Of a stretch of 64,000 nucleotides of DNA, positions 44,267 through 52,550 are shown one piece after another. The stretch lies in assembly GCF_022627575.1 (NCBI RefSeq), contig NZ_JADEYQ010000015.1, positions 1 through 64,000 on the forward strand, in the 5' to 3' direction. This DNA comes from Sphingobacterium rhinopitheci. Its GTDB lineage: Bacteria > Bacteroidota > Bacteroidia > Sphingobacteriales > Sphingobacteriaceae. The stretch's first letter is position 1; each line of letters begins with the position of its first letter. The position numbers and the translations under genes were made by a program. The notes beneath the pieces were generated by a model that worked only from the letters and a program-made list of their open reading frames with translations, was not told the origin of the DNA and did no database searches.

Positions 44267-44653
44267 TTAACGTTTACTGAATTGGAATCTTTTACGTGCT
44301 TTCTTGCGTCCTGGTTTTTTACGCTCAACCATACGGTCATCACGTGTTACTAAACCTTTCGCGCGTAAAGCAGGTTTTACTTCCGGGTTAAGTTCTACTA
44401 AAGCTTTAGCAATTGCTAAACGTACAGCTTCAGCTTGACCTTTAACACCACCACCTTGAACGTTAACTTTCACATCAAAATTTGCTAATGACTCGGCTAC
44501 GCTTAATGATTGCGTAACGATGTATTGCAAAGGCAATGTTGGGAAATACTCTTTGTAGTCTTTACCATTTACGGTAATGATTCCGCTACCAGCTCCTAAG
44601 TAGATACGAGCAACAGCAGTTTTTCTTCTTCCTGAAGTGTTAGTTGTTGACAT
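44267..44653 (-). CDS. rpsI: 30S ribosomal protein S9
   Basis: A 128-residue uS9 protein. GRRKTAVARIYLGAGSGIIT at the start and the basic C-terminus ending RKKARKRFQFSKR (the SKR tail that reaches the P-site tRNA) are diagnostic. It follows rplM by 11 bases in the same operon. Confidence 0.98.
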   Translation of the reverse strand: MSTTNTSGRRKTAVARIYLGAGSGIITVNGKDYKEYFPTLPLQYIVTQSLSVAESLANFDVKVNVQGGGVKGQAEAVRLAIAKALVELNPEVKPALRAKGLVTRDDRMVERKKPGRKKARKRFQFSKR

Positions 44654-44660
44654 AATTGTT

Positions 44661-44666
44661 CTCCTT
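44661..44666 (-). promoter_or_regulatory. Shine-Dalgarno site of rpsI
   Basis: AAGGAG on the minus strand, 7 bases before the rpsI ATG, overlapping the rplM stop codon. Supports coupled translation. Confidence 0.7.
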
Positions 44667-45108
44667 AAAATTTAACTGGTTTTGGATTTTGTGCCTCTTG
44701 TTTGTGCTCTGTTCCAGCATAAACGTAAAGGTTTTTAAATAACTGACGTCCTAAACGATTTTTCGGAAGCATACCACGTACAGCTTTCTCAATAATGCGC
44801 TCTGGATGTTTAGCCAATAATTCTTTTGGAGAAACAAAACGTTGACCACCTGGGTAGCCAGTGTAGCGAACATAAACTTTGTCGCCTAATTTGTTTCCTG
44901 TCAACTTAATTTTGTCTGCATTGATAACAATAACGTTATCTCCACAGTCTACGTGTGGGGTAAATGTTGGCTTGTGCTTTCCACGAATTACTTTTGCAAT
45001 TTCGCTGGCCAAACGTCCCAAGATCTCGCCTTCAGCGTCAACAACGATCCACTCTTTGTTAACAGTGTTTTTGTTGGCAGAGACAGTTTTGTAACTTAAC
45101 GTATTCAC
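44665..45108 (-). CDS. rplM: 50S ribosomal protein L13
   Basis: A 147-residue uL13 protein. [40 protein letters not shown] and the later [20 protein letters not shown] are diagnostic. It starts with GTG (45106-45108). It heads the operon rplM-rpsI-rpsB-tsf, with a promoter and a leader hairpin just upstream. Confidence 0.98.
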   Translation of the reverse strand: MNTLSYKTVSANKNTVNKEWIVVDAEGEILGRLASEIAKVIRGKHKPTFTPHVDCGDNVIVINADKIKLTGNKLGDKVYVRYTGYPGGQRFVSPKELLAKHPERIIEKAVRGMLPKNRLGRQLFKNLYVYAGTEHKQEAQNPKPVKF

Positions 45109-45142
45109 TTGCTTTTATTTAATTAATTAATAAATATTCTAA

Positions 45143-45165
45143 CCGAGTGTAATCTCTACAATCGG
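45143..45165 (-). promoter_or_regulatory. Hairpin at the 5' end of the rplM leader
   Basis: CCGA-x-TGTA (45143-45151) pairs with TACA-x-TCGG (45157-45165) around ATCTC, with one internal mismatch. It falls at or just after the expected transcription start, about 35 bases before the GTG. It could be an autoregulatory ribosomal-protein leader or a stabilising 5' hairpin. Confidence 0.5.
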
Positions 45166-45169
45166 AATG

Positions 45170-45201
45170 CAAAGGTATTAATTTTATTTGGTATTTTACA
45201 A
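45170..45201 (-). promoter_or_regulatory. Promoter of the rplM-rpsI-rpsB-tsf operon
   Basis: On the minus strand TTG (45199-45201), a 21-base spacer and TACCTTTG (45170-45177) fit the TTG-N17-23-TAnnTTTG promoter of Bacteroidota very well. Confidence 0.7.
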
Positions 45202-45298
45202 GTAGTTAGCTGTTTTTATTTTTAACATTTTTTAAGATGGATAAGGCTAACTTTTGGTGACAATATCCTACCTTAGTGAGGTGTTAAAAAGTACGAAT

Positions 45299-46999
45299 AT
45301 GATGAATAATATTATTAAGAGTATATTAGTATTGCTTTTTGTATTAGTTTTTGCAGGAAAAAACTATGCTCAAAGTAATAATTCGCTATATAGAAGTGAG
45401 CTCGCAGAGGTAGAGGTTAAGCTTCGTGAAGGTAATTTTCCTGCGGCTATAAATATACTAGATCAAATCTTAGTTAAATACCCTACTGCGGCGGAGGTTT
45501 TTTATGCCAAAGGGTTATTGCTAGGGCAGGTTGGTAATTTGGATGGTGCCATCACTAATGTAGAAGAAGCTTATAAGATAGAGCCATTGGTATTATATAC
45601 TAACTATCTAGTAGAGCTTTATAAGTCTAAAAAGGATTGGAAAAAAGCTGTGGAAGTATTGACGGCAGCACGTGCGAAATATCCCAATGATACTGCATTG
45701 GCTAGGGAATTGTTGTCGATATTGGGCTTTACAGATCAATTAGATCAAGCTTTAGTCGTATATAACCAAGAGAAAGATAAAGGGAATCATACAGATACCC
45801 TAGATGTAGCATTAGCCGATGTTTTCTTTTATGGTAATAAGAATAAAGAAGGTATAGCACTATTGCTGCCATGGTCAGGCAAATCTACATTGAGCAGTGT
45901 TTACGGTAGATTGGGGTATGGTTACCTCAATGAAAAGAAAGCTAAGAATGCTATTGCCACATTGGAATTAGGTGTCGCAAAATCCAATGATGCTAGTTTA
46001 TATTTAGATTTAGCGGATGCCTATAAAATGGAAGGTAAATCAAAATTTACCTTTGATGCCTTGGAAAAAGCTTTTAAATCTACAGACGTACAGTACGTAC
46101 ACAAGTACCGTGTGATGTTGGACTTATTAGGTGTAGAGAATAAATCGCTCACTATGGATCAAGTGCAGTCATTAGCAAATACATTGGTGTTAGTTCACCC
46201 CCGAATTGCGGAAAGTCACATGATTAAAGGGGAGATTTTATGGAAGCGTGGTAACACCGCTGAAGCGAAATCTATGTTTTTAACCGCAGTAGGCATAGCA
46301 CCAAATCAAATTGATGCTTGGCGGATGTTGATCAATGTAGATTTGGTCATGAAGCAAGTTGATGAAGCAATACAACATAGTAAGGAAGGTTTGAATGCAA
46401 ATCCCGGTAATCCGGCTTTATTGTACTTTTCAGGGTTAGCTTATTTAGCTAAAGAAGATAATGCCTCAGCGCGACAATTATTGGAAGCAGCATTGAATAA
46501 TAGTACAAATGAGAATAAATATTTGAGATCTATTATATATGGTTCTTTAGGGGATTTGTATCATAAGCTGAATATGGATGCTGCTTCGGATGTAGCATAT
46601 GAGGAAGCCATAAAGCTGGATAGTACAAATGCTGTCGCTATGAATAATCTGGCTTATTACTTATCCCTACGTAAGTTGGATTTAGAAAAAGCAGCTGATT
46701 ATTCTATGCGATCTATAGCATTAGAACCTAAAAGCTCCACTTACCAGGATACCTATGCTTGGGTTATGTTTCAACAAGGTAATTATACTGAAGCATTAAA
46801 ATGGATAGAGAAGGCACTGAAGAATTCACCCGTTACTTCGGTTACCTTGATAGAGCATTATGGTGACATCTTATCCCAATTGGGGAAAACTAAGGAAGCT
46901 TTAAAACAATGGCAAAAGGCACTTACATTAGCGGATATCAGCGAGAAAGATAAATTAAAAATTCAAGAAAAAATTAAAGAGAAAAAATATGTGGAGTAG
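45299..46999 (+). CDS. Exported tetratricopeptide repeat protein
   Basis: A 566-residue protein. I start at the ATG at 45299 so that a Sec signal (IIKSILVLLFVLVFAGKNYA) is at the N-terminus; the frame is open 15 codons upstream. The mature protein is made of TPR units from about residue 30 to the end, for example the unit with AAINILDQILVKYPTAAEVF and the last ones with NEALKW-like TPR helices (NYTEALKWIEKALKNSP). There is no other domain. It overlaps the DUF4292 lipoprotein gene by 11 bases, so the two probably form an outer-membrane-associated assembly; the ligand is unknown. Confidence 0.85.
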   Translation: MMNNIIKSILVLLFVLVFAGKNYAQSNNSLYRSELAEVEVKLREGNFPAAINILDQILVKYPTAAEVFYAKGLLLGQVGNLDGAITNVEEAYKIEPLVLYTNYLVELYKSKKDWKKAVEVLTAARAKYPNDTALARELLSILGFTDQLDQALVVYNQEKDKGNHTDTLDVALADVFFYGNKNKEGIALLLPWSGKSTLSSVYGRLGYGYLNEKKAKNAIATLELGVAKSNDASLYLDLADAYKMEGKSKFTFDALEKAFKSTDVQYVHKYRVMLDLLGVENKSLTMDQVQSLANTLVLVHPRIAESHMIKGEILWKRGNTAEAKSMFLTAVGIAPNQIDAWRMLINVDLVMKQVDEAIQHSKEGLNANPGNPALLYFSGLAYLAKEDNASARQLLEAALNNSTNENKYLRSIIYGSLGDLYHKLNMDAASDVAYEEAIKLDSTNAVAMNNLAYYLSLRKLDLEKAADYSMRSIALEPKSSTYQDTYAWVMFQQGNYTEALKWIEKALKNSPVTSVTLIEHYGDILSQLGKTKEALKQWQKALTLADISEKDKLKIQEKIKEKKYVE

Positions 47000-47756
47000 A
47001 GGAATAATCATCATGAGTTTGGCAATTTTTCTTTTTTCAAGTTGCGCATCAAAAAAGAAAGTTGTGGGCGATAAGACAGGGACAAATCCGGTCATGCTAA
47101 ATGATGGATATACGATTAATAATTTGGACTTTCATACCTTTAATGGTAGAGCGAAAACAAAAGTAGAGTTTGGTGACGAAAAGCAAGATGTTACCTTGCA
47201 TATTCGTATAGATAGAGATAAAGCTATTTGGATTTCCGTAACGGCTACTGTTGTAAATTATGAAGCAGCGCGGATATTGATTACGCCGGATACGGTGAAA
47301 ATTTTAAATAAACTGCAAAGTGAGTATATTGTTAAGCCATTTAGTTACATATATAAGTATGCAGGGGAAGGTATTAATTTTGCTATGCTACAGGATTTGA
47401 TTTTAGCAAATGTAAATACCAAATTGTTGCGTACAGAGAATCTTACGGTTGCTAGTGCAGCCGACGAGGTGCAATTAGTAGGGGTGATAAACGGTCTTTC
47501 TTTTCAATATAGCTTGAATGAAAATAATCGCCCAAAGGTATTTCGGTTAAATGCTATTGGTGCAAATGAGAATATTGAAGCATTTTACAGTAGTTTTGCT
47601 GCAGTAACAGGATATAATTTTCCACAAAACCAGAATTTAAAGGTCAATGCTGGGGCATTATCTATAAATGCTATACTCAACTACAACAAGCTAGAGTTTA
47701 ATGAACCTATTGAAATGCCTTTTACAGCACCTGCAAAATATAAGGTGGTAAATTGA
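46989..47756 (+). CDS. DUF4292 lipoprotein
   Basis: A 255-residue lipoprotein with the lipobox in LAIFLFSSCASKKK (lipidated Cys about residue 19). The body has the DUF4292 pattern: LDFHTFNGRAKTKVEFGDEK, then RIDRDKAIWISVTAT and ARILITPDTVKILNKLQ, a LolB/LolA-like half-barrel seen across Bacteroidota. It overlaps the upstream TPR gene by 11 bases and precedes the EnvC-like gene by 100 bases. An envelope carrier or assembly role is inferred from fold resemblance and neighbours. Confidence 0.8.
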   Translation: MWSRGIIIMSLAIFLFSSCASKKKVVGDKTGTNPVMLNDGYTINNLDFHTFNGRAKTKVEFGDEKQDVTLHIRIDRDKAIWISVTATVVNYEAARILITPDTVKILNKLQSEYIVKPFSYIYKYAGEGINFAMLQDLILANVNTKLLRTENLTVASAADEVQLVGVINGLSFQYSLNENNRPKVFRLNAIGANENIEAFYSSFAAVTGYNFPQNQNLKVNAGALSINAILNYNKLEFNEPIEMPFTAPAKYKVVN

Positions 47757-47856
47757 TAATAAATGTTGGTAAAATCACTCATTTTATTAGGCATATAGTT
47801 TTGTTATCGTTATTTTTGGACATTTTAAGATAAGCTAAATAAGAAATAGCATTTTG

Positions 47857-49122
47857 ATGAATTTGAATAAAATACTTTTTAGTATCATTATATTATGCGC
47901 CGCGACGCAAATTTCTTTTGGACAAAGTAGTGTTGCTCTAAAAAAGCAACGTGAAAAGATTGAAATAGAAATCGCTTCTTTGAACAAAGAGCTTGCCGCA
48001 AAGACGCGCGAAAAATTGCTTTCTCAAAAGGAAGTAAATGCACTCAGCCGTCAGTTAGCGTTGCGTGAGGAAAAAATCACGATTATCAGTCGAGAACTTA
48101 ATAATCTGAGCACACAGATTAACAGCAACACCAAGACCGTTCAGTCGTTGAAAGAAGAATTACAAAAGATGCGTGATGATTATGAGAAAATGATCATGTT
48201 TGCTTTTCGTAATAAGAATGGCTATAATAAAATGATGTTTATTTTTGCTTCAAAGGATTTTAATCAAGCCTTTAAGCGGGTTAAGTATTTGCAACAATTT
48301 ACGGATGCTCGGAAAATAAAGGTAGCAGAAATTGAAGTTGTTAAAAAAGAAATAGAGCTAAAAATAGCACAGCTAGAAGCTGATAGAAAGACACAAAAAG
48401 ATCTTTTAGCAGATCAACAACAGGAACGTAATATTATAGCGAAGGATCGTGCCGAGCATCAGGGCCAACTGAGCCAAATAGTCAAAGAAGAACGGTCCGT
48501 AAAAGGTCAGCTTTCCAAAAAGCAACAAGAAAAGAAACGTGTCGATTCTCAGATTAGGGCTGCTATTGCGCGCGAAATCGCTGAAGAGCGTCGCAAAGCA
48601 GAGGAAGAACGCAAACGAAAAGCGGAGCTTGAAGCCAAACGTACCGGCAAAACTGTAGCGGAGGTAGAAAAAACAATTCCCAAGAAAACGGATAGTGAGA
48701 TTTTACGCTCTACTCCAGAAGCCGCTCGCTTGTCAGCAGATTTTCAATCTAATAGAGGTAGGCTTCCATGGCCTGTAGGTCAAGGGAATATTGTACGAGG
48801 ATATGGTCGTAGATCTGTCGAAGGTGTTACAATTGATGAACCAGATGTTGCTATTCGAACAGCCGACAACGCTGCTGTTAAAACGGTATTTGAGGGCGAT
48901 GTGGTACAAGCATTGGGTGGTATTGTTGTCATCAAGCACGGTGAGTATTTTAGTTTTTATTCTAATTTAGGAAGTGTTTCTGTGCGTAAAGGTCAAAAAG
49001 TTACTAGAGGACAACAAATTGGTACAGCAGGAAGAGATGAAGATTTAGGTTATTCCGTTGTTAACTTTGGTTTGCAGCAGGGACAGCGTGAATTTGACCC
49101 ATCGTCTTGGTTAGCAAGATAG
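47857..49122 (+). CDS. EnvC-like coiled-coil protein with degenerate LytM domain
   Basis: A 421-residue periplasmic protein. A signal peptide ending in ISFGQ is followed by a long coiled coil (about residues 25-265) and a C-terminal LytM/M23 fold (about 295-421). The M23 zinc motifs are absent: the HxxxD position reads EPDVAIRT and the HxH position reads YSVVNFGLQQG. It should therefore bind but not cut peptidoglycan and act, like EnvC and NlpD, as an activator of an N-acetylmuramoyl-L-alanine amidase in cell separation. I start at the ATG at 47857. Confidence 0.85.
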   Translation: MNLNKILFSIIILCAATQISFGQSSVALKKQREKIEIEIASLNKELAAKTREKLLSQKEVNALSRQLALREEKITIISRELNNLSTQINSNTKTVQSLKEELQKMRDDYEKMIMFAFRNKNGYNKMMFIFASKDFNQAFKRVKYLQQFTDARKIKVAEIEVVKKEIELKIAQLEADRKTQKDLLADQQQERNIIAKDRAEHQGQLSQIVKEERSVKGQLSKKQQEKKRVDSQIRAAIAREIAEERRKAEEERKRKAELEAKRTGKTVAEVEKTIPKKTDSEILRSTPEAARLSADFQSNRGRLPWPVGQGNIVRGYGRRSVEGVTIDEPDVAIRTADNAAVKTVFEGDVVQALGGIVVIKHGEYFSFYSNLGSVSVRKGQKVTRGQQIGTAGRDEDLGYSVVNFGLQQGQREFDPSSWLAR

Positions 49123-49151
49123 TTGTTACAAAAAATTAATTATTTATTGAT

Positions 49152-49159
49152 TATATTTG
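49152..49159 (+). promoter_or_regulatory. Possible -7 box for tatA
   Basis: TATATTTG matches TAnnTTTG, 32 bases before the tatA ATG. The nearest TTG lies 26 bases upstream, slightly beyond the usual spacing. Confidence 0.42.
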
Positions 49160-49191
49160 CTTAGTTTAGAAAAGATATAAAGAAAATAAAA

Positions 49192-49395
49192 ATGTATACA
49201 TCAAACTTATTATTTATAGGAACTCAAGAGATTATTATAATCGTTGTGTTGGTTCTTTTATTATTTGGGGGTAAAAAAATTCCTGAATTAATGCGTGGTT
49301 TAGGTCGTGGAGTAAAAGAATTTAAAGATGGTCAGCGTGAAGATAGTTCTGAAGCTCCTACTACTACTACTGACACAGAAAAAAAGAACAACTAA
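49192..49395 (+). CDS. tatA: Twin-arginine translocase subunit TatA/TatE
   Basis: A 67-residue TatA-family protein. A single membrane helix (about residues 11-27, [12 protein letters not shown]) is followed by the [20 protein letters not shown] hinge and amphipathic helix, then a charged Thr/Glu/Lys tail. It forms the Tat pore for folded exported proteins, such as the SRRDFIKKS oxidoreductase in this window. No tatC is seen nearby. Confidence 0.94.
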   Translation: MYTSNLLFIGTQEIIIIVVLVLLLFGGKKIPELMRGLGRGVKEFKDGQREDSSEAPTTTTDTEKKNN

Positions 49396-49418
49396 TACAT
49401 GTTGTTAATTTATTAAAT

Positions 49419-49463
49419 AAAGATTTTACTAAGGCTTTCTTAGCTTTAGTAAAATCTTTTTTG
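49419..49463 (+). terminator. Terminator after tatA
   Basis: AAAGATTTTACTAA (49419-49432) pairs perfectly with TTAGTAAAATCTTT (49446-49459), extended by GCT/AGC, with a T tail. Confidence 0.83.
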
Positions 49464-49512
49464 TTTCATACTAAAAATATAATTCAATTTATTTTTAGCT
49501 AACTAATTTGTT

Positions 49513-50931
49513 ATGAGATTAGTGCTCTGTTTATTCTCACTTTTTTTTATCGCTCATACTAATGTTCTTGCTCAAGAGGATATGAATGAGTCTTATAATG
49601 AAGATTTTCATAATGCTATTCTTGAGTTCATAGAAGCGAAAAATGAACAGTTAATAATGGAATTGGATTCAATTAAAGGGAATTCTGATTCGCCAATCAC
49701 GCCTGAAGATATAGATATATTAAGGCGAAGTAAATTATTATCAAAAACGATCCCTTTAGAATATAATGAGCAGGTAAAATATTATATTGATAAATATACA
49801 TCTGCAAATTACAGGCCTTATATGAATAAGTTATTAGGGTTAAGTAAGCATTACTTCCCTATATACGAATCTATTCTTTCAGAAGTTGGAGTCCCAGAAG
49901 AGATTAAGTATTTATCCTTAGTAGAGTCTTCTTTGGATCCACATCTTGTTTCTCGATCTGGTGCTGTAGGACCGTGGCAGTTTATGCATATTACGGCCAA
50001 AGAATACAATTTAGAGATGAATAGTTATTTGGACGAAAGAAAAGATCCTTATTCATCTAGTTATGCGGTATCGCAATATTTGCAGAGCGCATATAATCAA
50101 TTTGGGGATTGGCTATTGGCTATAGCCTCGTATAACTGTGGCCGCGGTTGTGTGCAAAGAGCGATTAAAAAATCGGGCTATACGCAGCCTACATTTTGGG
50201 AATTATCTCCTTTCCTACCCGCAGAGACAAGAAATTATATACCAAAATATATAGCGATGAGCTATGTGTTGAGTGATCCTGGGTATTATGATATTTTTGG
50301 TGATAACTCAGATTTGAAATTTGATCATAAAGTATTATTTGTGTCCAATACTATAGATCTTAATAATGTTGCTTCCGCTTTAGGTATATCGCACGACGAC
50401 CTCAAGAAGTATAACCCTGCTTATAAGCGCAATTTGGTCAATGGTAGTGTTCAGAAGCCTAAGCGACTATTATTGCCGATTACACAGAATACCAATGATA
50501 GTTTATTGTATTTAGCATTGAATGATAGTAAATCCCTATTGTATAATGATACGGAAAAAACGGATGAAGGAAGTATAAAAAAATATAAGGTAAAAAGAGG
50601 GGAGACATTAGTTTCCATAAGTCGCAAATTTGGGGTTTCTATTCAAAACCTTAAAGCTTGGAATGGCCTGGGGTCCAGTAATTATATTACGGGTAAAACG
50701 TTGATTATCGAAAAGCCTATCAACAATCAGTTAGCTAAGAATACAAAGGTGGCAACTTCCGTAAAGAATTCCTCTTCAAGAATGACTGTGTATACCGTCA
50801 AAAAAGGAGATTCTCTTGATGCAATTGCTAATTTACACAAGGGTTTAACAGTTCAAAAGTTGAAAGCTGATAATGGTTTACGTACTAATTTGATCAAACC
50901 GGGTATGAAACTTAAAATCAATAAAGGTTAA
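49513..50931 (+). CDS. MltD-like lytic transglycosylase with two LysM domains
   Basis: A 472-residue exported enzyme (signal peptide ending NVLAQ). The SLT domain (about residues 105-235) has the catalytic glutamate in LVESSLDPHLVSRSGAVGPW and AIASYNCGRGCVQRA further on. LysM domains lie at about 355-400 (YKVKRGETLVSISRKFGVSI) and 425-470 (YTVKKGDSLDAIANLHKG); a weaker LysM-like stretch may exist at about 275-320. It cleaves glycan strands to 1,6-anhydro-muropeptides and is probably periplasmic. It is followed by a hairpin shared with the convergent phosphoribosyltransferase gene. Confidence 0.92.
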   Translation: MRLVLCLFSLFFIAHTNVLAQEDMNESYNEDFHNAILEFIEAKNEQLIMELDSIKGNSDSPITPEDIDILRRSKLLSKTIPLEYNEQVKYYIDKYTSANYRPYMNKLLGLSKHYFPIYESILSEVGVPEEIKYLSLVESSLDPHLVSRSGAVGPWQFMHITAKEYNLEMNSYLDERKDPYSSSYAVSQYLQSAYNQFGDWLLAIASYNCGRGCVQRAIKKSGYTQPTFWELSPFLPAETRNYIPKYIAMSYVLSDPGYYDIFGDNSDLKFDHKVLFVSNTIDLNNVASALGISHDDLKKYNPAYKRNLVNGSVQKPKRLLLPITQNTNDSLLYLALNDSKSLLYNDTEKTDEGSIKKYKVKRGETLVSISRKFGVSIQNLKAWNGLGSSNYITGKTLIIEKPINNQLAKNTKVATSVKNSSSRMTVYTVKKGDSLDAIANLHKGLTVQKLKADNGLRTNLIKPGMKLKINKG

Positions 50932-50936
50932 TAAAA

Positions 50937-50963
50937 ATGCAGCTTAGGAAAGCCAAGCTGCAT
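50937..50963. terminator. Convergent terminator
   Basis: ATGCAGCTT (50937-50945) pairs with AAGCTGCAT (50955-50963). On the minus strand it ends in TTTTTAT and includes the last codons of the phosphoribosyltransferase gene. Confidence 0.72.
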
Positions 50964-51459
50964 CTTCTTCTTTATCAAATTCTTCTAAACAAACTGTTAC
51001 GTGTTCTTTTAAAATCGTAGAAAGTTTTAAGCCATAAAAATCACTGAATATAGGGAATATATGATGACTTCTATCTATTAAGACCGCTGTTCTCATTTTC
51101 TTAAGTGGAATATTAATAAACACACCTAAGGCATAAGCCAATGTACGTCCACTATTTAATACATCATCAACAACAATTACCGTTTTATTATTAGCGACAT
51201 CTGTAGGTTTGTCCGTTATGGCATCTAATGAGCGTTTGTTTTTCTGTATACTAACTTTTATAAGTTCAATTTCTTTGTCAGGAGCAATTTCATGTAGGAT
51301 CACTTGTAGACGTTGCGCAAAAACGTATCCTCGATCTGCAATCCCTACTAATACAATATTTTTCTCATCAAAATTATCTTCTAATATTTGGTAGGCAATA
51401 CGTCTTGATTTTTGTACTATTTGCGTCTTGTTTAATATTAAAGTTTTCTTAGTTGACAT
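50944..51459 (-). CDS. Phosphoribosyltransferase (PyrR-like)
   Basis: A 171-residue type I phosphoribosyltransferase. The PRPP-binding loop is VIVVDDVLNSGRTLAYALGV (about residues 93-112) and VLVGIADRGYVFAQRL is the flexible-loop region. Length and the QILEDNFDEKNIVLVGI start resemble PyrR and uracil/hypoxanthine-type transferases; no RNA-binding patch can be judged. It has no pyrimidine or purine gene beside it, so the base is not certain. Confidence 0.82.
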   Translation of the reverse strand: MSTKKTLILNKTQIVQKSRRIAYQILEDNFDEKNIVLVGIADRGYVFAQRLQVILHEIAPDKEIELIKVSIQKNKRSLDAITDKPTDVANNKTVIVVDDVLNSGRTLAYALGVFINIPLKKMRTAVLIDRSHHIFPIFSDFYGLKLSTILKEHVTVCLEEFDKEEDAAWLS

Positions 51460-51489
51460 AATCTCTTTTTAACTGTACTAAATTAAATA

Positions 51490-51525
51490 AAAAGTCCGAA
51501 TGAATATCAATTCATTCGGACTTTT
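51490..51525 (-). terminator. Terminator after the NlpC/P60 gene
   Basis: AAAAGTCCGAATGAAT (51490-51505) pairs perfectly with ATTCATTCGGACTTTT (51510-51525). Confidence 0.85.
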
Positions 51526-51544
51526 ATTAATATAGGAATTAATA

Positions 51545-52111
51545 TTATTGTTCGTTATCGAATTCTGAAAGATCAGCAGTCATCATACGAGAATCTTCCG
51601 TTTTTGGACGTCCTCCATTATAGTAGTAGCGTTTCCAATACGAATCATTTAAATTACTTACCATTACTCCTTTACTAGAGGATGCATGTGCAAATTTGTC
51701 ATCACCGATATATACGCCTACATGCGTGATACTTTTACTTCTGATTTTAAAAAATACTAAATCGCCAGGTTGTAGGTTGTTTTTTTCTATAGGGGTAACG
51801 TTAGCAAATTGATTTCTACTGTTGTAGCCAATAGTAGTGTTAAAAACATTTTCATATAAAGCTAGAGAAAATTTAGAACAATCAATTCCTTTTTTTGAAT
51901 CTCCACCTAATCTGTATGGGGTACCTACCCAATCATAAACAAATTGATAAAGCTTCGTACTTGTTGTCGCATTTACAGCTACACCCATTATTTGAGAAAA
52001 ATATTCCTTTGCAAGATTATCTTGCTCTTTAACTTTATTGTTTGTTTGTGCATGCGACACTAGACAAAAGCCTATAAATAACATTCCTGCTATTAGTTTT
52101 TTTGTGTTCAT
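51545..52111 (-). CDS. NlpC/P60 family cysteine hydrolase
   Basis: A 188-residue exported C40 peptidase. I use the ATG at 52111, which puts the Sec signal (KLIAGMLFIGFCLVSHAQ) at the N-terminus; the frame extends 17 codons upstream to 52162. The catalytic cysteine is in GDSKKGIDCSKFSLALY, GDLVFFKIRSKSITHVGVYI holds the catalytic histidine, and FAHASSSKGVMVS the third polar residue. Enzymes of this type cut D-Glu-gamma-mDAP bonds in peptidoglycan peptides. It follows the pattern of Bacteroidota envelope hydrolases. Confidence 0.9.
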   Translation of the reverse strand: MNTKKLIAGMLFIGFCLVSHAQTNNKVKEQDNLAKEYFSQIMGVAVNATTSTKLYQFVYDWVGTPYRLGGDSKKGIDCSKFSLALYENVFNTTIGYNSRNQFANVTPIEKNNLQPGDLVFFKIRSKSITHVGVYIGDDKFAHASSSKGVMVSNLNDSYWKRYYYNGGRPKTEDSRMMTADLSEFDNEQ

Positions 52112-52417
52112 TAAATCGCTTTTTTTTAATTTACAACTTTGTTTTGATTTACTGAAAGTCATATATCCTTCCGTTTAGATCATAACGAAGATAGGGCTTC
52201 TTATATAGTAATCCAAGCAATTTTACCCTAATTTAACATTTTATTAACACTTTGCTATCTATAATAGTCTTTTAATAAGGTTTTTAAGTGATATTTAGTT
52301 CGCTGATTTTATGTTTTTTAACATTTTTTGTGTTTTAAGAGCTATTTCGTACAGTTTTTCAAATGTAACGGCATAAGTTGATATTTCGATTTATATAAAA
52401 ATATATTAAATAAAATA
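52112..52417. other. Divergent intergenic interval
   Basis: About 300 AT-rich bases between the divergent NlpC/P60 gene and the threonine leader. No gene or strong hairpin is evident apart from the end of the alternative 5' extension of the NlpC/P60 frame. Confidence 0.45.
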
Positions 52418-52446
52418 TTGTATTTATAAATTATATTTTATCTTTA
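52418..52446 (+). promoter_or_regulatory. Likely promoter of the threonine operon
   Basis: TTG (52418-52420), an 18-base spacer and TATCTTTA (52439-52446, one mismatch to TAnnTTTG). If used, transcription starts near 52452 and the leader ORF would begin at the second ATG (52467). Confidence 0.5.
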
Positions 52447-52550
52447 TGAAATATTTACAGAAAACAATGCAACAAGGCACGATTATTACAACGATTATTA
52501 TTACCACTGGGATTACATACCTCGGAGGAAGTACTTCTATTGTTGAATAA
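52446..52550 (+). CDS. thrL: Threonine/isoleucine-rich leader peptide of the thr operon
   Basis: A 34-codon ORF (or 27 codons from the second ATG at 52467) containing GTIITTIIITTGIT. Eight of the 34 residues are Thr and seven are Ile, clustered in codons 12-24, just before a terminator and the thrABC genes. This is the composition of the E. coli thr leader peptide, where ribosome stalling at Thr and Ile codons controls termination. The ORF ends with TAA at 52548. The peptide itself need have no function. The better promoter fit favours the shorter form. No homology search was possible; the call rests on composition, position and the RNA structures beside it. Confidence 0.8.
   Translation: MKYLQKTMQQGTIITTIIITTGITYLGGSTSIVE

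Noticed and set aside
45252-45276. Possible promoter (TTTG and TACCTTAG) for the TPR gene
   Set aside because: The spacer is only about 12 bases, too short for the TTG-N17-23-TAnnTTTG pattern.
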